A DNA stretch of 45,485 bases from Thermoplasmata archaeon (GTDB lineage Archaea; Thermoplasmatota; Thermoplasmata; GCA-020350865), in NCBI GenBank assembly GCA_020348445.1, contig CP070751.1:3546165-3591649 (forward strand), in the 5' to 3' direction. A program made the translations under genes and the position numbers. The notes under the pieces are model-generated. The model was not told the origin of the DNA. It worked only from the letters and a program-made list of their open reading frames with translations, and did not search any database. Positions 16,653-25,273 of this stretch are shown here, piece after piece (within the stretch, counting starts at the first letter, position 1; every line of letters starts with the position of its first letter).

Positions 16653-18431
16653 ATGGATAATGTAAGTAAGAATAGAAAGAGGCTTTATAGTGGAATTTTG
16701 GCAATTGTGATCCTGCTTTTGATGGGAATGATGTTATTGCCTGGAGCGTCGGCTCAACCGCGTGTCATCGATACCGACCCAAACATCAATGCATCTGATG
16801 TTCCCGTAGATACCTGGATTATAATTCGATTTAACCAGAGTATAGTTGCAGACGATGTAGAGGTGGAAATTCGTCCAGATCTTGATCCTTATGGATTTAG
16901 GATTGAGTGGAGTAACAATGACAGGGAGTTGATAATCAAACCCAATGCTGCATTGGTTTATGGACGGAATTATACTATTACTTTAAGGAATGCGAAGAAT
17001 GCAGATGGAGAGGCATTAGAGAATCCAATTATTCGGTTTAAAACCGAAAGCGAGCCTGGAATTTTTGAAAACTTTGGACAGGTTTTCGAATCGATCTGGG
17101 ATGGTTTTATTGCCATAATACCCAAATTGATCATGACCATCGCGTTATTGATCGTGGGCTATATTATAGCCAAGGCCGCAAGTTGGGTTTTCCGTAAGAC
17201 ACTGAAGAAAGTGGGCTTCGATGATGCAATGGAAAAGGTGGGTGTTGGTGCTCAGCTCAGAACGATTGGGATAGAATCTGTTTCAAAATTCCTGGGGATA
17301 TTTGTTTTCTGGTTCATATTCGTTATAGTTCTTCAAATTGCTATCGCAGGATTGGGGGTGCCCAGTGTTACTGATATATTGGCACCGATTATTCTTTTCA
17401 TCCCAAGGATTCTCGTTGCAGCCATCGTTGTGTTGGTTGGGTTATATATCGCAAATGTTGTTGCTAACAGATTGATGGAGAAGTTCCAAGAAACCTCGGT
17501 TGGAAAGCAGCTTGCTGACATCGATGAGAAAACCAAAAAAGCAGGTATCTCAATGATTCAGGTGGTCTCGATGTTCATCAAGATATTCATTTTACTATTC
17601 TTCGTCCAAGTTGCCCTGGAGATAGTTAATATCGGTGTCTTGGCCGAGATAATAACCCCCATCATGATCATATTACCACTGGTTCTGGTGGCTCTTTTCA
17701 TAGTGCTTGTGGGTATTTTGGTTGCAGAATTTATAATCAAGACTATAATGAAGCTAGCAAAGGAGTTCGATATTGATGATCTGATAAAGCCTGTGGAAGA
17801 GACAATAGGACGAGAGGGCGTGATAATGAGGATTTTCACCTTCGTGGTGAGGATCTTCGTGCTTTTGATATTCATCCAAATCGCAATAGGTGTTTTGAAT
17901 GCAACAGGTGCGTTCAATGCACTGGCAGAATTGATCAACACGGCAATACTTTGGATACCGAATGTGGTGGCGGCCCTCTTCATCGTCCTAATAGGCTTTT
18001 GGTTCGGAGGATGGGTTTACGAAAGAATGCTTACCTCTGGCAAGGAGATAGAAGTACCGTATCCTGAGACATTGGCAGTGGCGGTAAAGTACCTCATTAT
18101 CTACGTTGCATGTGTTATCGCTATCGCTCAAATCGGAATTGCAGTGGACATCCTTTACATCATAACAGCCATCGTCTTGGGTGCGGTGTTCATAGGAATT
18201 GGTGCCGGATTTGCAATTGGATCCAAGGATATATTTGCGAATGTAGGGGGGCATCTGCAGAGTAAAAAGGTATTAACTGTGGGAAAGCGCGTCAAAATCG
18301 ACGATAAATATGTGGGTAAAGTGGAAGAAGTGGGGAGATTCACCACAACCATAATCGCGGACAATGGGGATAAGATCGTTCTTCCCAATTCAAAGCTAAC
18401 AAAAGCAGTAATTGTGGAGAGCCCCAGTTAA
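16653..18431 (+). CDS. MscS-like mechanosensitive channel with Ig-like N-terminal domain
   Basis: The 592-residue protein has a signal or first helix (about 12-34) and a Big_5-like Ig domain (about 35-130, RVIDTDPNINASDVPVDT). Repeated long helical hairpins of the 'conserved TM helix' type follow. The C-terminal part (about 470-592) has the glycine/alanine-rich pore helix (GAVFIGIGAGFAIGS) and an MscS beta domain (VGKRVKIDD…VLPNSKL). It should be a stretch-gated channel protecting against osmotic down-shock. The extracellular Ig domain is unusual and could connect it to the cell surface. A strong GGGAGGT ribosome site at 16638-16644 supports the start. Confidence 0.8.
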   Translation: MDNVSKNRKRLYSGILAIVILLLMGMMLLPGASAQPRVIDTDPNINASDVPVDTWIIIRFNQSIVADDVEVEIRPDLDPYGFRIEWSNNDRELIIKPNAALVYGRNYTITLRNAKNADGEALENPIIRFKTESEPGIFENFGQVFESIWDGFIAIIPKLIMTIALLIVGYIIAKAASWVFRKTLKKVGFDDAMEKVGVGAQLRTIGIESVSKFLGIFVFWFIFVIVLQIAIAGLGVPSVTDILAPIILFIPRILVAAIVVLVGLYIANVVANRLMEKFQETSVGKQLADIDEKTKKAGISMIQVVSMFIKIFILLFFVQVALEIVNIGVLAEIITPIMIILPLVLVALFIVLVGILVAEFIIKTIMKLAKEFDIDDLIKPVEETIGREGVIMRIFTFVVRIFVLLIFIQIAIGVLNATGAFNALAELINTAILWIPNVVAALFIVLIGFWFGGWVYERMLTSGKEIEVPYPETLAVAVKYLIIYVACVIAIAQIGIAVDILYIITAIVLGAVFIGIGAGFAIGSKDIFANVGGHLQSKKVLTVGKRVKIDDKYVGKVEEVGRFTTTIIADNGDKIVLPNSKLTKAVIVESPS

Positions 18432-18488
18432 TTGTAATGCTCAGTTTGATCCTCGGGGTGTCATTTACGATATCCATTAGAGAATATT

Positions 18489-19538
18489 CTATTTAATGTA
18501 CTTCTCACAATGATTGCAGAACCAACATCTGTATCGATCAATATATTCCAAGGATTCTCCGCAGGTTTTGCATGTGGGTTTTTGTGTTTTTTTCATGGGA
18601 TCGGGGGGCCACTCTCCCGATTTCAAATGTTTGTATGGTATTGCGGTGGCTACAACCTTGAATCTCTCATCCAGTGAATTCTGCAGTGCCTGCGCCCTTT
18701 CCACCTGCTCACTTATCAATTCGTTTGTGATCTCCTCGGCTTGTATTGTGGTGTGCATGCACATCTGGAATTCCTCATCCATGAACTGAGACTTAGCTTG
18801 ATCAAGGTGTTTTTCAGCTGGTTCTATGTTTGCGCCAATATCTCTTGCTTGATGAATCATCCTTTCCACGAATCCCACTGCCTCCTTGATTATTGTTATC
18901 CTGTCTTCCCTGGTCTTTGCTAGGAGCTCTTTCGCCATTTTTAAGGTCTCATGACAATCAAAAAGTATGTCATTTTCCAAAAATGCCTTTGCCTCGATTA
19001 AAAGACGCTCGGTCTCGATGAGGTTTGCGCCTATGCGCTTTGCCATTTTAATATCCTCTTCGATATCAACGATTGCAACAAGGAGCCTTTCCTTGTAATT
19101 TTTCTTTAATGTTGGGATGACATCATTGAATTCCTTAATACCCGAAATGGCCTTGTCGTACATACCGTTTTCAAAATTTTCCTTTGAATAGGATAGTATG
19201 AGCTCAGCTTCGCTCGTATCAAGGCCAATTGCCGAAAGAGAATCCAGGAATTTCTCTGAAGAGAGAATGGCAATGGAGAGTCCCTTGCCATGGAACCTTT
19301 TCACGGCTGTTTCACCGATAGGCAAGGTATTTTTTATATTATTCAGAAGCTCGTAATATCTTCCGGTTTTAAATATCTGCTCTGTATCATAGAAAAGTTC
19401 CTCTACCTGGCTTAGATCCACATGCTCGTTGAAAATCGTTGATTTGAAATCGGAGCCCCTGGCCTCTTCGCCTTCATTACCTTCTTTAAAACCTTCCTGG
19501 TTTTTATAAATAGGATCTTCTTCTAGCATCCCATCCAC
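18489..19538 (-). CDS. Helical-repeat protein with C-terminal zinc ribbon
   Basis: The 349-residue protein starts at GTG 19538; ATG 19529, three codons in, is an alternative. It has an acidic N-terminus and then at least three helical repeats of about 57-60 residues. Their shared pattern is 'A..IGAN…AE..L..AK..F' followed by an amphipathic helix. A zinc ribbon ends the protein (Cys 323, 326, 338, 341, with Cys 344 and His 343 nearby). Such TPR-like helical arrays usually bind proteins. It is the last of four minus-strand genes that begin with the ribbon-helix-helix regulator and FtsZ-like genes. Function is not known. Confidence 0.65.
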   Translation of the reverse strand: MDGMLEEDPIYKNQEGFKEGNEGEEARGSDFKSTIFNEHVDLSQVEELFYDTEQIFKTGRYYELLNNIKNTLPIGETAVKRFHGKGLSIAILSSEKFLDSLSAIGLDTSEAELILSYSKENFENGMYDKAISGIKEFNDVIPTLKKNYKERLLVAIVDIEEDIKMAKRIGANLIETERLLIEAKAFLENDILFDCHETLKMAKELLAKTREDRITIIKEAVGFVERMIHQARDIGANIEPAEKHLDQAKSQFMDEEFQMCMHTTIQAEEITNELISEQVERAQALQNSLDERFKVVATAIPYKHLKSGEWPPDPMKKTQKPTCKTCGESLEYIDRYRCWFCNHCEKYIK

Positions 19539-19614
19539 CGTCCTTTTAATAAAACGATTTATTTAAAGGGTAAATGTGTTTAAACAAAATAAAGATTTCT
19601 GTTGGTCCCTATCC

Positions 19615-20625
19615 TCACTTTCCAAATGAATTGGACCTGCGAGAAACAATGGGAATGTCAAGAGGTAAAGCCTCCTCCCTTATAGCACATAAAAATCTTG
19701 GAGGTTTTGCATAAATTATTTTTTCAAATAAAGAAGCTTTATGGTATTTCTCATAGCCTGGGTTGTACCAAATGATTATATGTTGGTGTATCACAAAATC
19801 CCGCTCGATCTTTGAAATACCCATGAAGGAATCCAAACGGGCGCTGCTCTCAGCCTCTATTTGATCTATCACCTGTTTTTTATCCGATAATTTAACTTTC
19901 TCATCATTCAGGTAAAGTATTGTACGTGTCTGATCCCTCACACTTGATTCAACGAGTTTGTCCAAGAAGCCCTCTCCAACTCCAAATGGTTTTTTTGGCA
20001 TCTTCTGACCGGGTGCATATCTGTAAACGAGATCAAGCCCTGGAGCGCCGTAAACATCTTCGGAGATAATCCATGGTATCGTCCTGAGAAATTCCTCAAA
20101 CTCGGATGTGAACTCAGTTTTAAAAATCATTTTTGTGATGGCAGCTTCCGGATTTTGCGCTCCAAGAACCTCGCTCCATTGCGCAGGTGAAAGCTCTTTT
20201 ATGAGCGCAACCTCAACATAGAATTTCTTAAGTAGCTCCTGTGCGCTATTTTGGGAGGGAGACCATGTCTTTTTATGATTTGGAAAGAACAAACCCACCA
20301 TTCTCCCAGGGGGAACCTCCATGGGAGTGAGAAGTAAACCATATGCCTGTTTAAGATATTGGAGGTAGTCCTCCTTTGTGCGGTACTCTGTTCTTCTGTA
20401 AAATGGATGGAGCTTGGAAAGCAGTTTTGGTATGGCTTTTTCTCTTCTTTCTGGGACAACATCGTCCAAAAGGGAGAGCGTGTTTCCTGTGGATTTCGCT
20501 TTTTCTATCAGCTCTTGGCATCTGTCACTTTCCACGATTTCCTCGATTCTCTTCTCCACACCTCTATCATATTGGTAAATATCACCGAAGATCTCCTCTT
20601 TCTTTGGCCATAACTGCTTTTCCAT
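19615..20625 (-). CDS. Unrecognised 336-residue protein
   Basis: I do not recognise this family. The protein is soluble-looking, with no signal peptide or membrane helix. The N-terminal third is charged and helical, the middle has conserved-looking SPAQWSEVLG and PWIISEDVYG segments, and the C-terminal part is basic. It starts at ATG 20625 without a clear ribosome site. The 129-base gap after the FtsZ-like gene holds a T-tract terminator, so this gene probably has its own promoter. It lies 76 bases before the helical-repeat/zinc-ribbon gene, and the two may be co-transcribed. Confidence 0.65.
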   Translation of the reverse strand: MEKQLWPKKEEIFGDIYQYDRGVEKRIEEIVESDRCQELIEKAKSTGNTLSLLDDVVPERREKAIPKLLSKLHPFYRRTEYRTKEDYLQYLKQAYGLLLTPMEVPPGRMVGLFFPNHKKTWSPSQNSAQELLKKFYVEVALIKELSPAQWSEVLGAQNPEAAITKMIFKTEFTSEFEEFLRTIPWIISEDVYGAPGLDLVYRYAPGQKMPKKPFGVGEGFLDKLVESSVRDQTRTILYLNDEKVKLSDKKQVIDQIEAESSARLDSFMGISKIERDFVIHQHIIIWYNPGYEKYHKASLFEKIIYAKPPRFLCAIREEALPLDIPIVSRRSNSFGK

Positions 20626-20685
20626 GGGTATTATTAGGTTTTCAGTAAATAAAAGATTTTCGACAAAAACGCATTTTCATACAAA

Positions 20686-20710
20686 ATAATAATAAAAAAA
20701 AGATGAAAAC
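20686..20710 (-). terminator. T-rich terminator after the FtsZ-like gene
   Basis: On the minus strand, just past the stop of the FtsZ-like gene, there is a run of eight T (20694-20701) within a longer T/A tract. Archaeal polymerase terminates at such T-tracts without a needed hairpin. Confidence 0.5.
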
Positions 20711-20754
20711 ACCGAAGCTCAGTGCCTCATCAGATCTTTTCACTCGGAGATTAA

Positions 20755-21603
20755 CTATGCCAACTCCGTGGTTTTAAACCCCATTGTACCGTGCCCTAAG
20801 GGATTTTGCATTTTATCGTTTAGAAGATCCGCGTGTATAGGCACCGGTGCCACGACATTTGGTATCCTGTCAACCTGGGGTTCCTTCTCCTTTATCTCGC
20901 CTGTGGGCAATTCTCCTATTATCTCATCGATGTCCAGGCTCTTTGTTGCCATGATCGTCTGAAGAAGTGTATTTCTCGTGCTGATGATAACCTTGGATAT
21001 CATGGAATTCATGATATCGAGGCTCTCCTCTGCCGAAAGATCGGGCGCGATCTTAAGGAGCTTGTTGTTATCCAAAAGGATGACGCTTTCGGCGACGTTC
21101 TTCAGTTCTTCAAATCCTTTTCGTGCCCGCTTTCTCCTGTTAACCTCGGCAGCAAAAGGCATAATCCCTATCCCTATCACCACCGCTCCCTGCTCCTTTG
21201 CCAATCTTCCGATGACAGGCGTTGCACCCAACCCCGTTCCTCCACCGAGCCCTGCCACTAAAAACACGATATCCGAGTCTCTGACCATTTCCAAGAGGGA
21301 TTCTGCGGCAAGCTCCGCTGCCTGACATCCGATCTCCTTATGTCCTCCGCAACCTCTTCCTCGGGTTATCGTCTTTCCAATGAACATCTTCTTATCGGCT
21401 TCAATTTCCTCCAGATGCTTCTCATCGGTATTTATCCCGATGGTTGTAATACCTTCTTCGCCCAGTTTGTGGAAGTGATCCACAAGGTTGTTTCCAGCCC
21501 CCCCGCAGCCAATGACCAAAGTCACAGGCTCATCGAGATTTTCGTAGGGTGCTCGCATTCTTTCCACAATTTCGGTTACGGTTTCAGTCCTTTTATTCTT
21601 CAT
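20755..21603 (-). CDS. FtsZ-like GTPase lacking the C-terminal FtsZ domain
   Basis: The 282-residue protein has a clear FtsZ GTPase domain: GCGGAGNN at 32-39, INTD at 57-60, ITRGRGCGG, and the tubulin signature region GLGGGTGLG at 118-126. The usual small residue at position 125 is Leu. The NRRKRA…LLDNNKLL region and the central helix (about 190-220) follow. The chain then ends in about 60 low-complexity residues with no second domain and no recognisable T7 loop (NxDxxD), which completes the active site of the next subunit in FtsZ. There is no room for a frameshifted remainder. It may bind GTP but not hydrolyse it as a normal filament. A strong GGAGGAG ribosome site precedes it. Confidence 0.8.
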   Translation of the reverse strand: MKNKRTETVTEIVERMRAPYENLDEPVTLVIGCGGAGNNLVDHFHKLGEEGITTIGINTDEKHLEEIEADKKMFIGKTITRGRGCGGHKEIGCQAAELAAESLLEMVRDSDIVFLVAGLGGGTGLGATPVIGRLAKEQGAVVIGIGIMPFAAEVNRRKRARKGFEELKNVAESVILLDNNKLLKIAPDLSAEESLDIMNSMISKVIISTRNTLLQTIMATKSLDIDEIIGELPTGEIKEKEPQVDRIPNVVAPVPIHADLLNDKMQNPLGHGTMGFKTTELA

Positions 21604-21887
21604 TTTAACTCCTCCGAGTTCCCCTACCAGTGGGGGTTTCGAAAAAGGTGACCCGCAATCTTTGGGAACGAAGTTTTCGTTCTTCGATAGAGTGGAATCT
21701 TTAGGGCCACCTTTTGTTTCGAATATACGGTGGCTGCTTTACGGTGAAAAATCGCATCCCATCCCTTCTGTCCAATGCTGGATAACCCGAGAAAATCTCG
21801 GGAGATAAGCTTGAAACCAAACCAAGGGCAATGATTCACACCGTGTGTTTCAGCTTTCATTCCGCGTGCGTATGCAATGTCTTACTC
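21604..21887 (-). other. Structured spacer between the regulator and FtsZ-like genes
   Basis: This 284-base stretch has several inverted repeats. There is a perfect 7-bp hairpin at 21786-21802 (CCCGAGA, AAA, TCTCGGG) and another at 21666-21682 (GAACGAA, GTT, TTCGTTC). The second lies inside a longer imperfect stem that pairs 21643-21654 with 21704-21715 with one mismatch. A short C/G-rich hairpin lies near 21621-21636. A 78-codon minus-strand frame crosses it but resembles no protein. It could be a long 5' leader of the FtsZ-like message, processed RNA, or an independent RNA. Function is unknown. Confidence 0.45.
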
Positions 21888-22292
21888 TCAATGCTTGAGA
21901 TAGTTATTCTCGATCTCCTTCTCCATCATCTTGGCATCCGCGAGCTTGTACTTGATCTCCTGGAGCTTCTCCTCGTGCTTCTCAATTTTATCCCAGGGAA
22001 GAGCTTCGAGGTAATCCCTTAGGATCTCGAAAAGGGCGGCTTCCAGTGACTTGAAGCGTCCTTTTTTAATCAGATAGTCTATGGCAGATATCTGATCATT
22101 TGATACAGGCACGAAGGTCTCACCTGGATGGCCTTTTTCAAGGGCTATCCTTCTGTCGATCAATTCCTTGGCTGCTACTCGAAGCAGCTCTGACCTGCTG
22201 GAAAACGTTTCCTCCTCGAGAAAGGAATCGATTATCCGTAGGTCTTTTTCAGGAAGGCGTATGGTGATTCTTTCTCCTTTGGCCCGCAACAA
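21888..22292 (-). CDS. Tandem ribbon-helix-helix DNA-binding regulator
   Basis: The 134-residue protein has an N-terminal ribbon-helix-helix unit (RITIRLPEKDL…SRSELLRVAAKELI). A second similar unit follows (FVPVSNDQISAIDYLI…SLEAALFEILRDYL, about 60-100), then a charged helix. Start is TTG at 22292 or TTG at 22289; a GGAGG site precedes both, and the spacing favours 22289. In haloarchaea, RHH regulators of the CdrS/CdrL type lie beside ftsZ2 and control cell division genes. The order regulator then FtsZ-like gene here matches that pattern. Palindromes in its promoter region suggest self-control. Confidence 0.75.
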   Translation of the reverse strand: MLRAKGERITIRLPEKDLRIIDSFLEEETFSSRSELLRVAAKELIDRRIALEKGHPGETFVPVSNDQISAIDYLIKKGRFKSLEAALFEILRDYLEALPWDKIEKHEEKLQEIKYKLADAKMMEKEIENNYLKH

Positions 22293-22317
22293 ATCGCCTC
22301 CAATCCGCTATTTTGTC

Positions 22318-22329
22318 TGACATTTGTCA
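22318..22329. promoter_or_regulatory. Operator candidate 1, TGACATTTGTCA
   Basis: This near-perfect palindrome lies 26 bases upstream of the regulator's start codon and about 19 bases downstream of a minus-strand TATA-like CTATATTA (22339-22346). It therefore overlaps the predicted transcription start. Its half-site TGACA recurs at 22404-22415, and a weaker GACActTGT occurs at 22352-22360. RHH proteins bind short palindromes of this kind. Confidence 0.55.
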
Positions 22330-22383
22330 TTTATCCCAAATAATATAGTAAGACACTTGTAGCACCCTGTATAGTTTATAAGC

Positions 22384-22415
22384 ATATAAATATTTCGTTA
22401 AGCTGACAAATGTCC
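22384..22415 (+). promoter_or_regulatory. Plus-strand TATA-like box with operator candidate 2, TGACAAATGTCC
   Basis: ATATAAAT at 22384-22391 on the plus strand is followed, about 22 bases on centre to centre, by TGACAAATGTCC at 22404-22415. The second motif matches operator 1 in its arms. The arrangement mirrors the minus-strand promoter, so one regulator could repress both directions. The plus-strand message would run towards 22475 and the M6-like protease at 22778. Confidence 0.5.
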
Positions 22416-22474
22416 TACCTTTCTTACCTAGCCTTTTAAAGCCAGTATAATGTTCAATTTTATTAAATTTTTGT

Positions 22475-22678
22475 ATGACATCGGGATTTTTCAATAAATA
22501 CGAGCACTACTTCATTCACCTTAAAGTATTATCACAAGACTTTTATGAAAATATTGTGATACTGGTTATGTATTTCGAAGTATTCGCGGTAGGATCGAGG
22601 ATTAATGATAAGATAAAAGCCCCTTCGCGTGAAAAATTATCGAGATTTAAAGACACAAATCTAGGAGGGAATGATTAA
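22475..22678 (+). CDS. Possible small protein, 67 residues
   Basis: A 67-codon frame begins about 60 bases after the predicted plus-strand start site near 22415. The product (MTSGFFNKYEHYF…) has a hydrophobic, aromatic middle and no recognised motif. There is no good ribosome site. It may be a chance frame in a 485-base spacer between the regulator and the protease gene. I see nothing else coding in that spacer. Confidence 0.2.
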   Translation: MTSGFFNKYEHYFIHLKVLSQDFYENIVILVMYFEVFAVGSRINDKIKAPSREKLSRFKDTNLGGND

Positions 22679-22777
22679 AAACTCTTAAAACTGAGAAAGT
22701 GATGTAAAGGATCTCATCATTTTCATTTGGCTAAAAGATTCACTCAAACTTAGAAGAAAAACAAAGGTGGTATTAAA

Positions 22778-25273
22778 ATGAAAAAAATCGGAAAAATCAT
22801 GACTTTTGTGGTATTTGGAATGTTGATCTTGAATTTTGTGGCAGCAATACCCGTGGGTAATCCGGGTGATGTGGTTTTAGAAACAGATGTTGTGGATACC
22901 GAAGAAACCGAGCTCACAATCCCTGAAAATCCAGCTTCGCCTGAGAACCGGAAATTACCTGCCGATCCCTCAGATTCCGAAGATACAACAAATAACGTGG
23001 ATTCAACTCCACCAGAATCAACAGGATCTGGAAGTCCACCACCTCCACCACCCCCAACGGGATTCGATACTCCCGTTACTCCTTTGACAGGTAGTATACC
23101 ATTGCTCACTGTTTTTATGGAATGGACCGATGGACCTGGGGAAACTCCCCCTTCATTTGTCCAACAGCAACTGTTCGGACCTAGACCGAGCCTACAGGAC
23201 TTCATGATTGAAATGTCATATTTCCAGTTCACCTTCAGTGATGCAGGACATTATACATGGATACCTGCATGGGATGATCCACTCACGCCTGATGATGAGT
23301 CCACTAGGACGTTTTGGGAATCATTTCCCGATCCTAAAGATGGCGGAACATTCATTTCCCATGGTCTAGTAAGTCTTGATCAAGCAGGTTATAATTTTGC
23401 TCCTTTCGATACCAATAACGACGGTACAATCGAATTTGGCAAAGAAGTTGCTTACCTCATGATTGATGCAATGGACCCAGGGCTTGGGGGAAATTACAGA
23501 GGAGGGAGCACAAGAGGTATGCCGGTTTTGACATTGGATGGAAAAACAGCCTCAGGTAGAGTAAGCACCGTTTCCGAGGATTCCCCCTGGATCACACTAT
23601 ATGCACATGAACTGGGCCACCAGGTTTTACGACTTCCAGATTACTACGGTATTCTCCCCTGTCCTGTAAATAAGTTTACACTAATGGGTGTTAGTGGCTC
23701 ATACAATTGGCAAACGCCAATAGGACCACATCACATAGATTCATATTCTAAAATGAAACTTGGATGGTTCTCCCCAACTGTTGTAACTTCCGACGGTTAT
23801 TACGATATCCCTGATATGGAAACAAATCCAGTGGCTTACATCCTCCATGATCCTGCTCATGGAAAAGATGAGTACTTTATTGTGGAGAACCGATGGAAGG
23901 GCGACTCTTATGATAACTCAAATGGATTAATTGATCCTTTAGTTTCTCCACTTCCACCGGCTGATGCTCCTGCCGATATCCCAGACCAAGGTCTTTTAAT
24001 TTGGCATGTGGATGAAACTCGGAATTGGAATGGTAGTCAAACTGGTGGATTCCCAAAAGTGAATCTCACCCGCCGTTTTTATAATGATAAATACGCAGCC
24101 TTCAATGCCGATGATTTGGACTATTACGATTTTTATGATGGATCTTCGCCGATGAATGCAAAATGGTACACAGGAGCCAACAGCAAGTGCGGTGTCTGGG
24201 CTGTGTCAGATGCAGGTGAAAACATGCGCGCATGGCTGGATGTTCCCGGACCTGGTATACTTGAGCAACTCCTTACGCCTTCAGTTACTGCAATACCAGG
24301 CTCAGCGGGAACCTTGATGGTGAAAGTGGTGAACACTGGGGATGCAACTGACACGTTTTCATTCTCGGTTGTGGGTCTTCCCTCTGATCTCACTGCAGTA
24401 CCCCCGGGACCTGTTACCCTTAATTCCAAAGAGCAAACATACGAGGAATTTGATATAACTCCGATTAGGCATTGGACAACAGCTCCTGGAATAAGGACAT
24501 TCAAGCTGAGAGTGGAGAGCGACACCAATCCATCTGTTTTTACTGAAATAGATGCCACATTGGAGGTCCTTCCTTTTGGCCAACCCAAGGTGTCCATACC
24601 AATAGATTTTGCTGAAATCGATCCTGGAATGACTGCATATTACACAATAGAAATTACGAACGAGGGAAATGTGGTGGACACATTCTATCTTAACTTCATT
24701 GCCCTGGATTTTGGCTCAGCCTATGAGGCAATCCCAACTGCAATCGATTTCTCCTGGATTTTGTTTACTCCAAAATATCCTTCAGCAGTTCCGGGAGCTA
24801 CGACAACCACCACGCTAAGTATATCAGTTCCTTGGGATTGGGCAGCAATGGAAGATGCAATCTACGACTTCATAGTTACAGCAACAAGCTCGATCACACC
24901 TGATAGTGATTCAGACACAGGACAACTTAAGGTTCACGCAACTCCCCTTAGCATGATGTTCTGGGTTAAGGCCGAAATCGAGGATTTGATTTCTGACGTC
25001 GAAGCATTACCACCCTCTGATGTAAGGGATGGACTTCATGACAAGGCAACTGCAGCTTATAATAAAATCAATCAATCAATTAACAGATACCTTCTGGGGG
25101 ACGACCCACCTGCAAGCAACCTGCTAAAAACAACCAAGAACATGTTAAGGGCATTCTTGCATCTTCTGGATGCTCAAAGAGGTAAAGCTTTGACAGTTGC
25201 CCAAGCAGATTACCTGGCAGCAAAAGCCCAGAAGATAAGAGAGGACATCGACGCAATTCTGCTTGTTATATAA
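22778..25273 (+). CDS. Secreted M6-like (immune inhibitor A type) metalloprotease
   Basis: The 831-residue protein has a signal peptide (about 1-26) and an acidic, Pro-rich spacer to about 100. The peptidase domain carries the zinc-binding HELGH at 277-281. LPDYYG, FTLMGVSG and KLGWF downstream are typical of the M6 family. Two NEW3-like beta domains (about 495-602 and 603-725) and a helical C-terminus (727-831) follow. There is no C-terminal membrane helix, so the enzyme is probably released or held by non-covalent contacts. It likely degrades proteins outside the cell, for nutrition or surface turnover. An AGGTGG site precedes the ATG. Confidence 0.8.
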   Translation: MKKIGKIMTFVVFGMLILNFVAAIPVGNPGDVVLETDVVDTEETELTIPENPASPENRKLPADPSDSEDTTNNVDSTPPESTGSGSPPPPPPPTGFDTPVTPLTGSIPLLTVFMEWTDGPGETPPSFVQQQLFGPRPSLQDFMIEMSYFQFTFSDAGHYTWIPAWDDPLTPDDESTRTFWESFPDPKDGGTFISHGLVSLDQAGYNFAPFDTNNDGTIEFGKEVAYLMIDAMDPGLGGNYRGGSTRGMPVLTLDGKTASGRVSTVSEDSPWITLYAHELGHQVLRLPDYYGILPCPVNKFTLMGVSGSYNWQTPIGPHHIDSYSKMKLGWFSPTVVTSDGYYDIPDMETNPVAYILHDPAHGKDEYFIVENRWKGDSYDNSNGLIDPLVSPLPPADAPADIPDQGLLIWHVDETRNWNGSQTGGFPKVNLTRRFYNDKYAAFNADDLDYYDFYDGSSPMNAKWYTGANSKCGVWAVSDAGENMRAWLDVPGPGILEQLLTPSVTAIPGSAGTLMVKVVNTGDATDTFSFSVVGLPSDLTAVPPGPVTLNSKEQTYEEFDITPIRHWTTAPGIRTFKLRVESDTNPSVFTEIDATLEVLPFGQPKVSIPIDFAEIDPGMTAYYTIEITNEGNVVDTFYLNFIALDFGSAYEAIPTAIDFSWILFTPKYPSAVPGATTTTTLSISVPWDWAAMEDAIYDFIVTATSSITPDSDSDTGQLKVHATPLSMMFWVKAEIEDLISDVEALPPSDVRDGLHDKATAAYNKINQSINRYLLGDDPPASNLLKTTKNMLRAFLHLLDAQRGKALTVAQADYLAAKAQKIREDIDAILLVI

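Noticed and set aside
20833..21325. Plus-strand frames of 115-142 codons opposite the FtsZ-like gene
   Set aside because: They are antisense to a clearly conserved GTPase domain.
21624..21860. 78-codon minus-strand frame between the RHH and FtsZ-like genes
   Set aside because: No recognisable protein features, and it runs through several hairpins; treated as a structured spacer instead.
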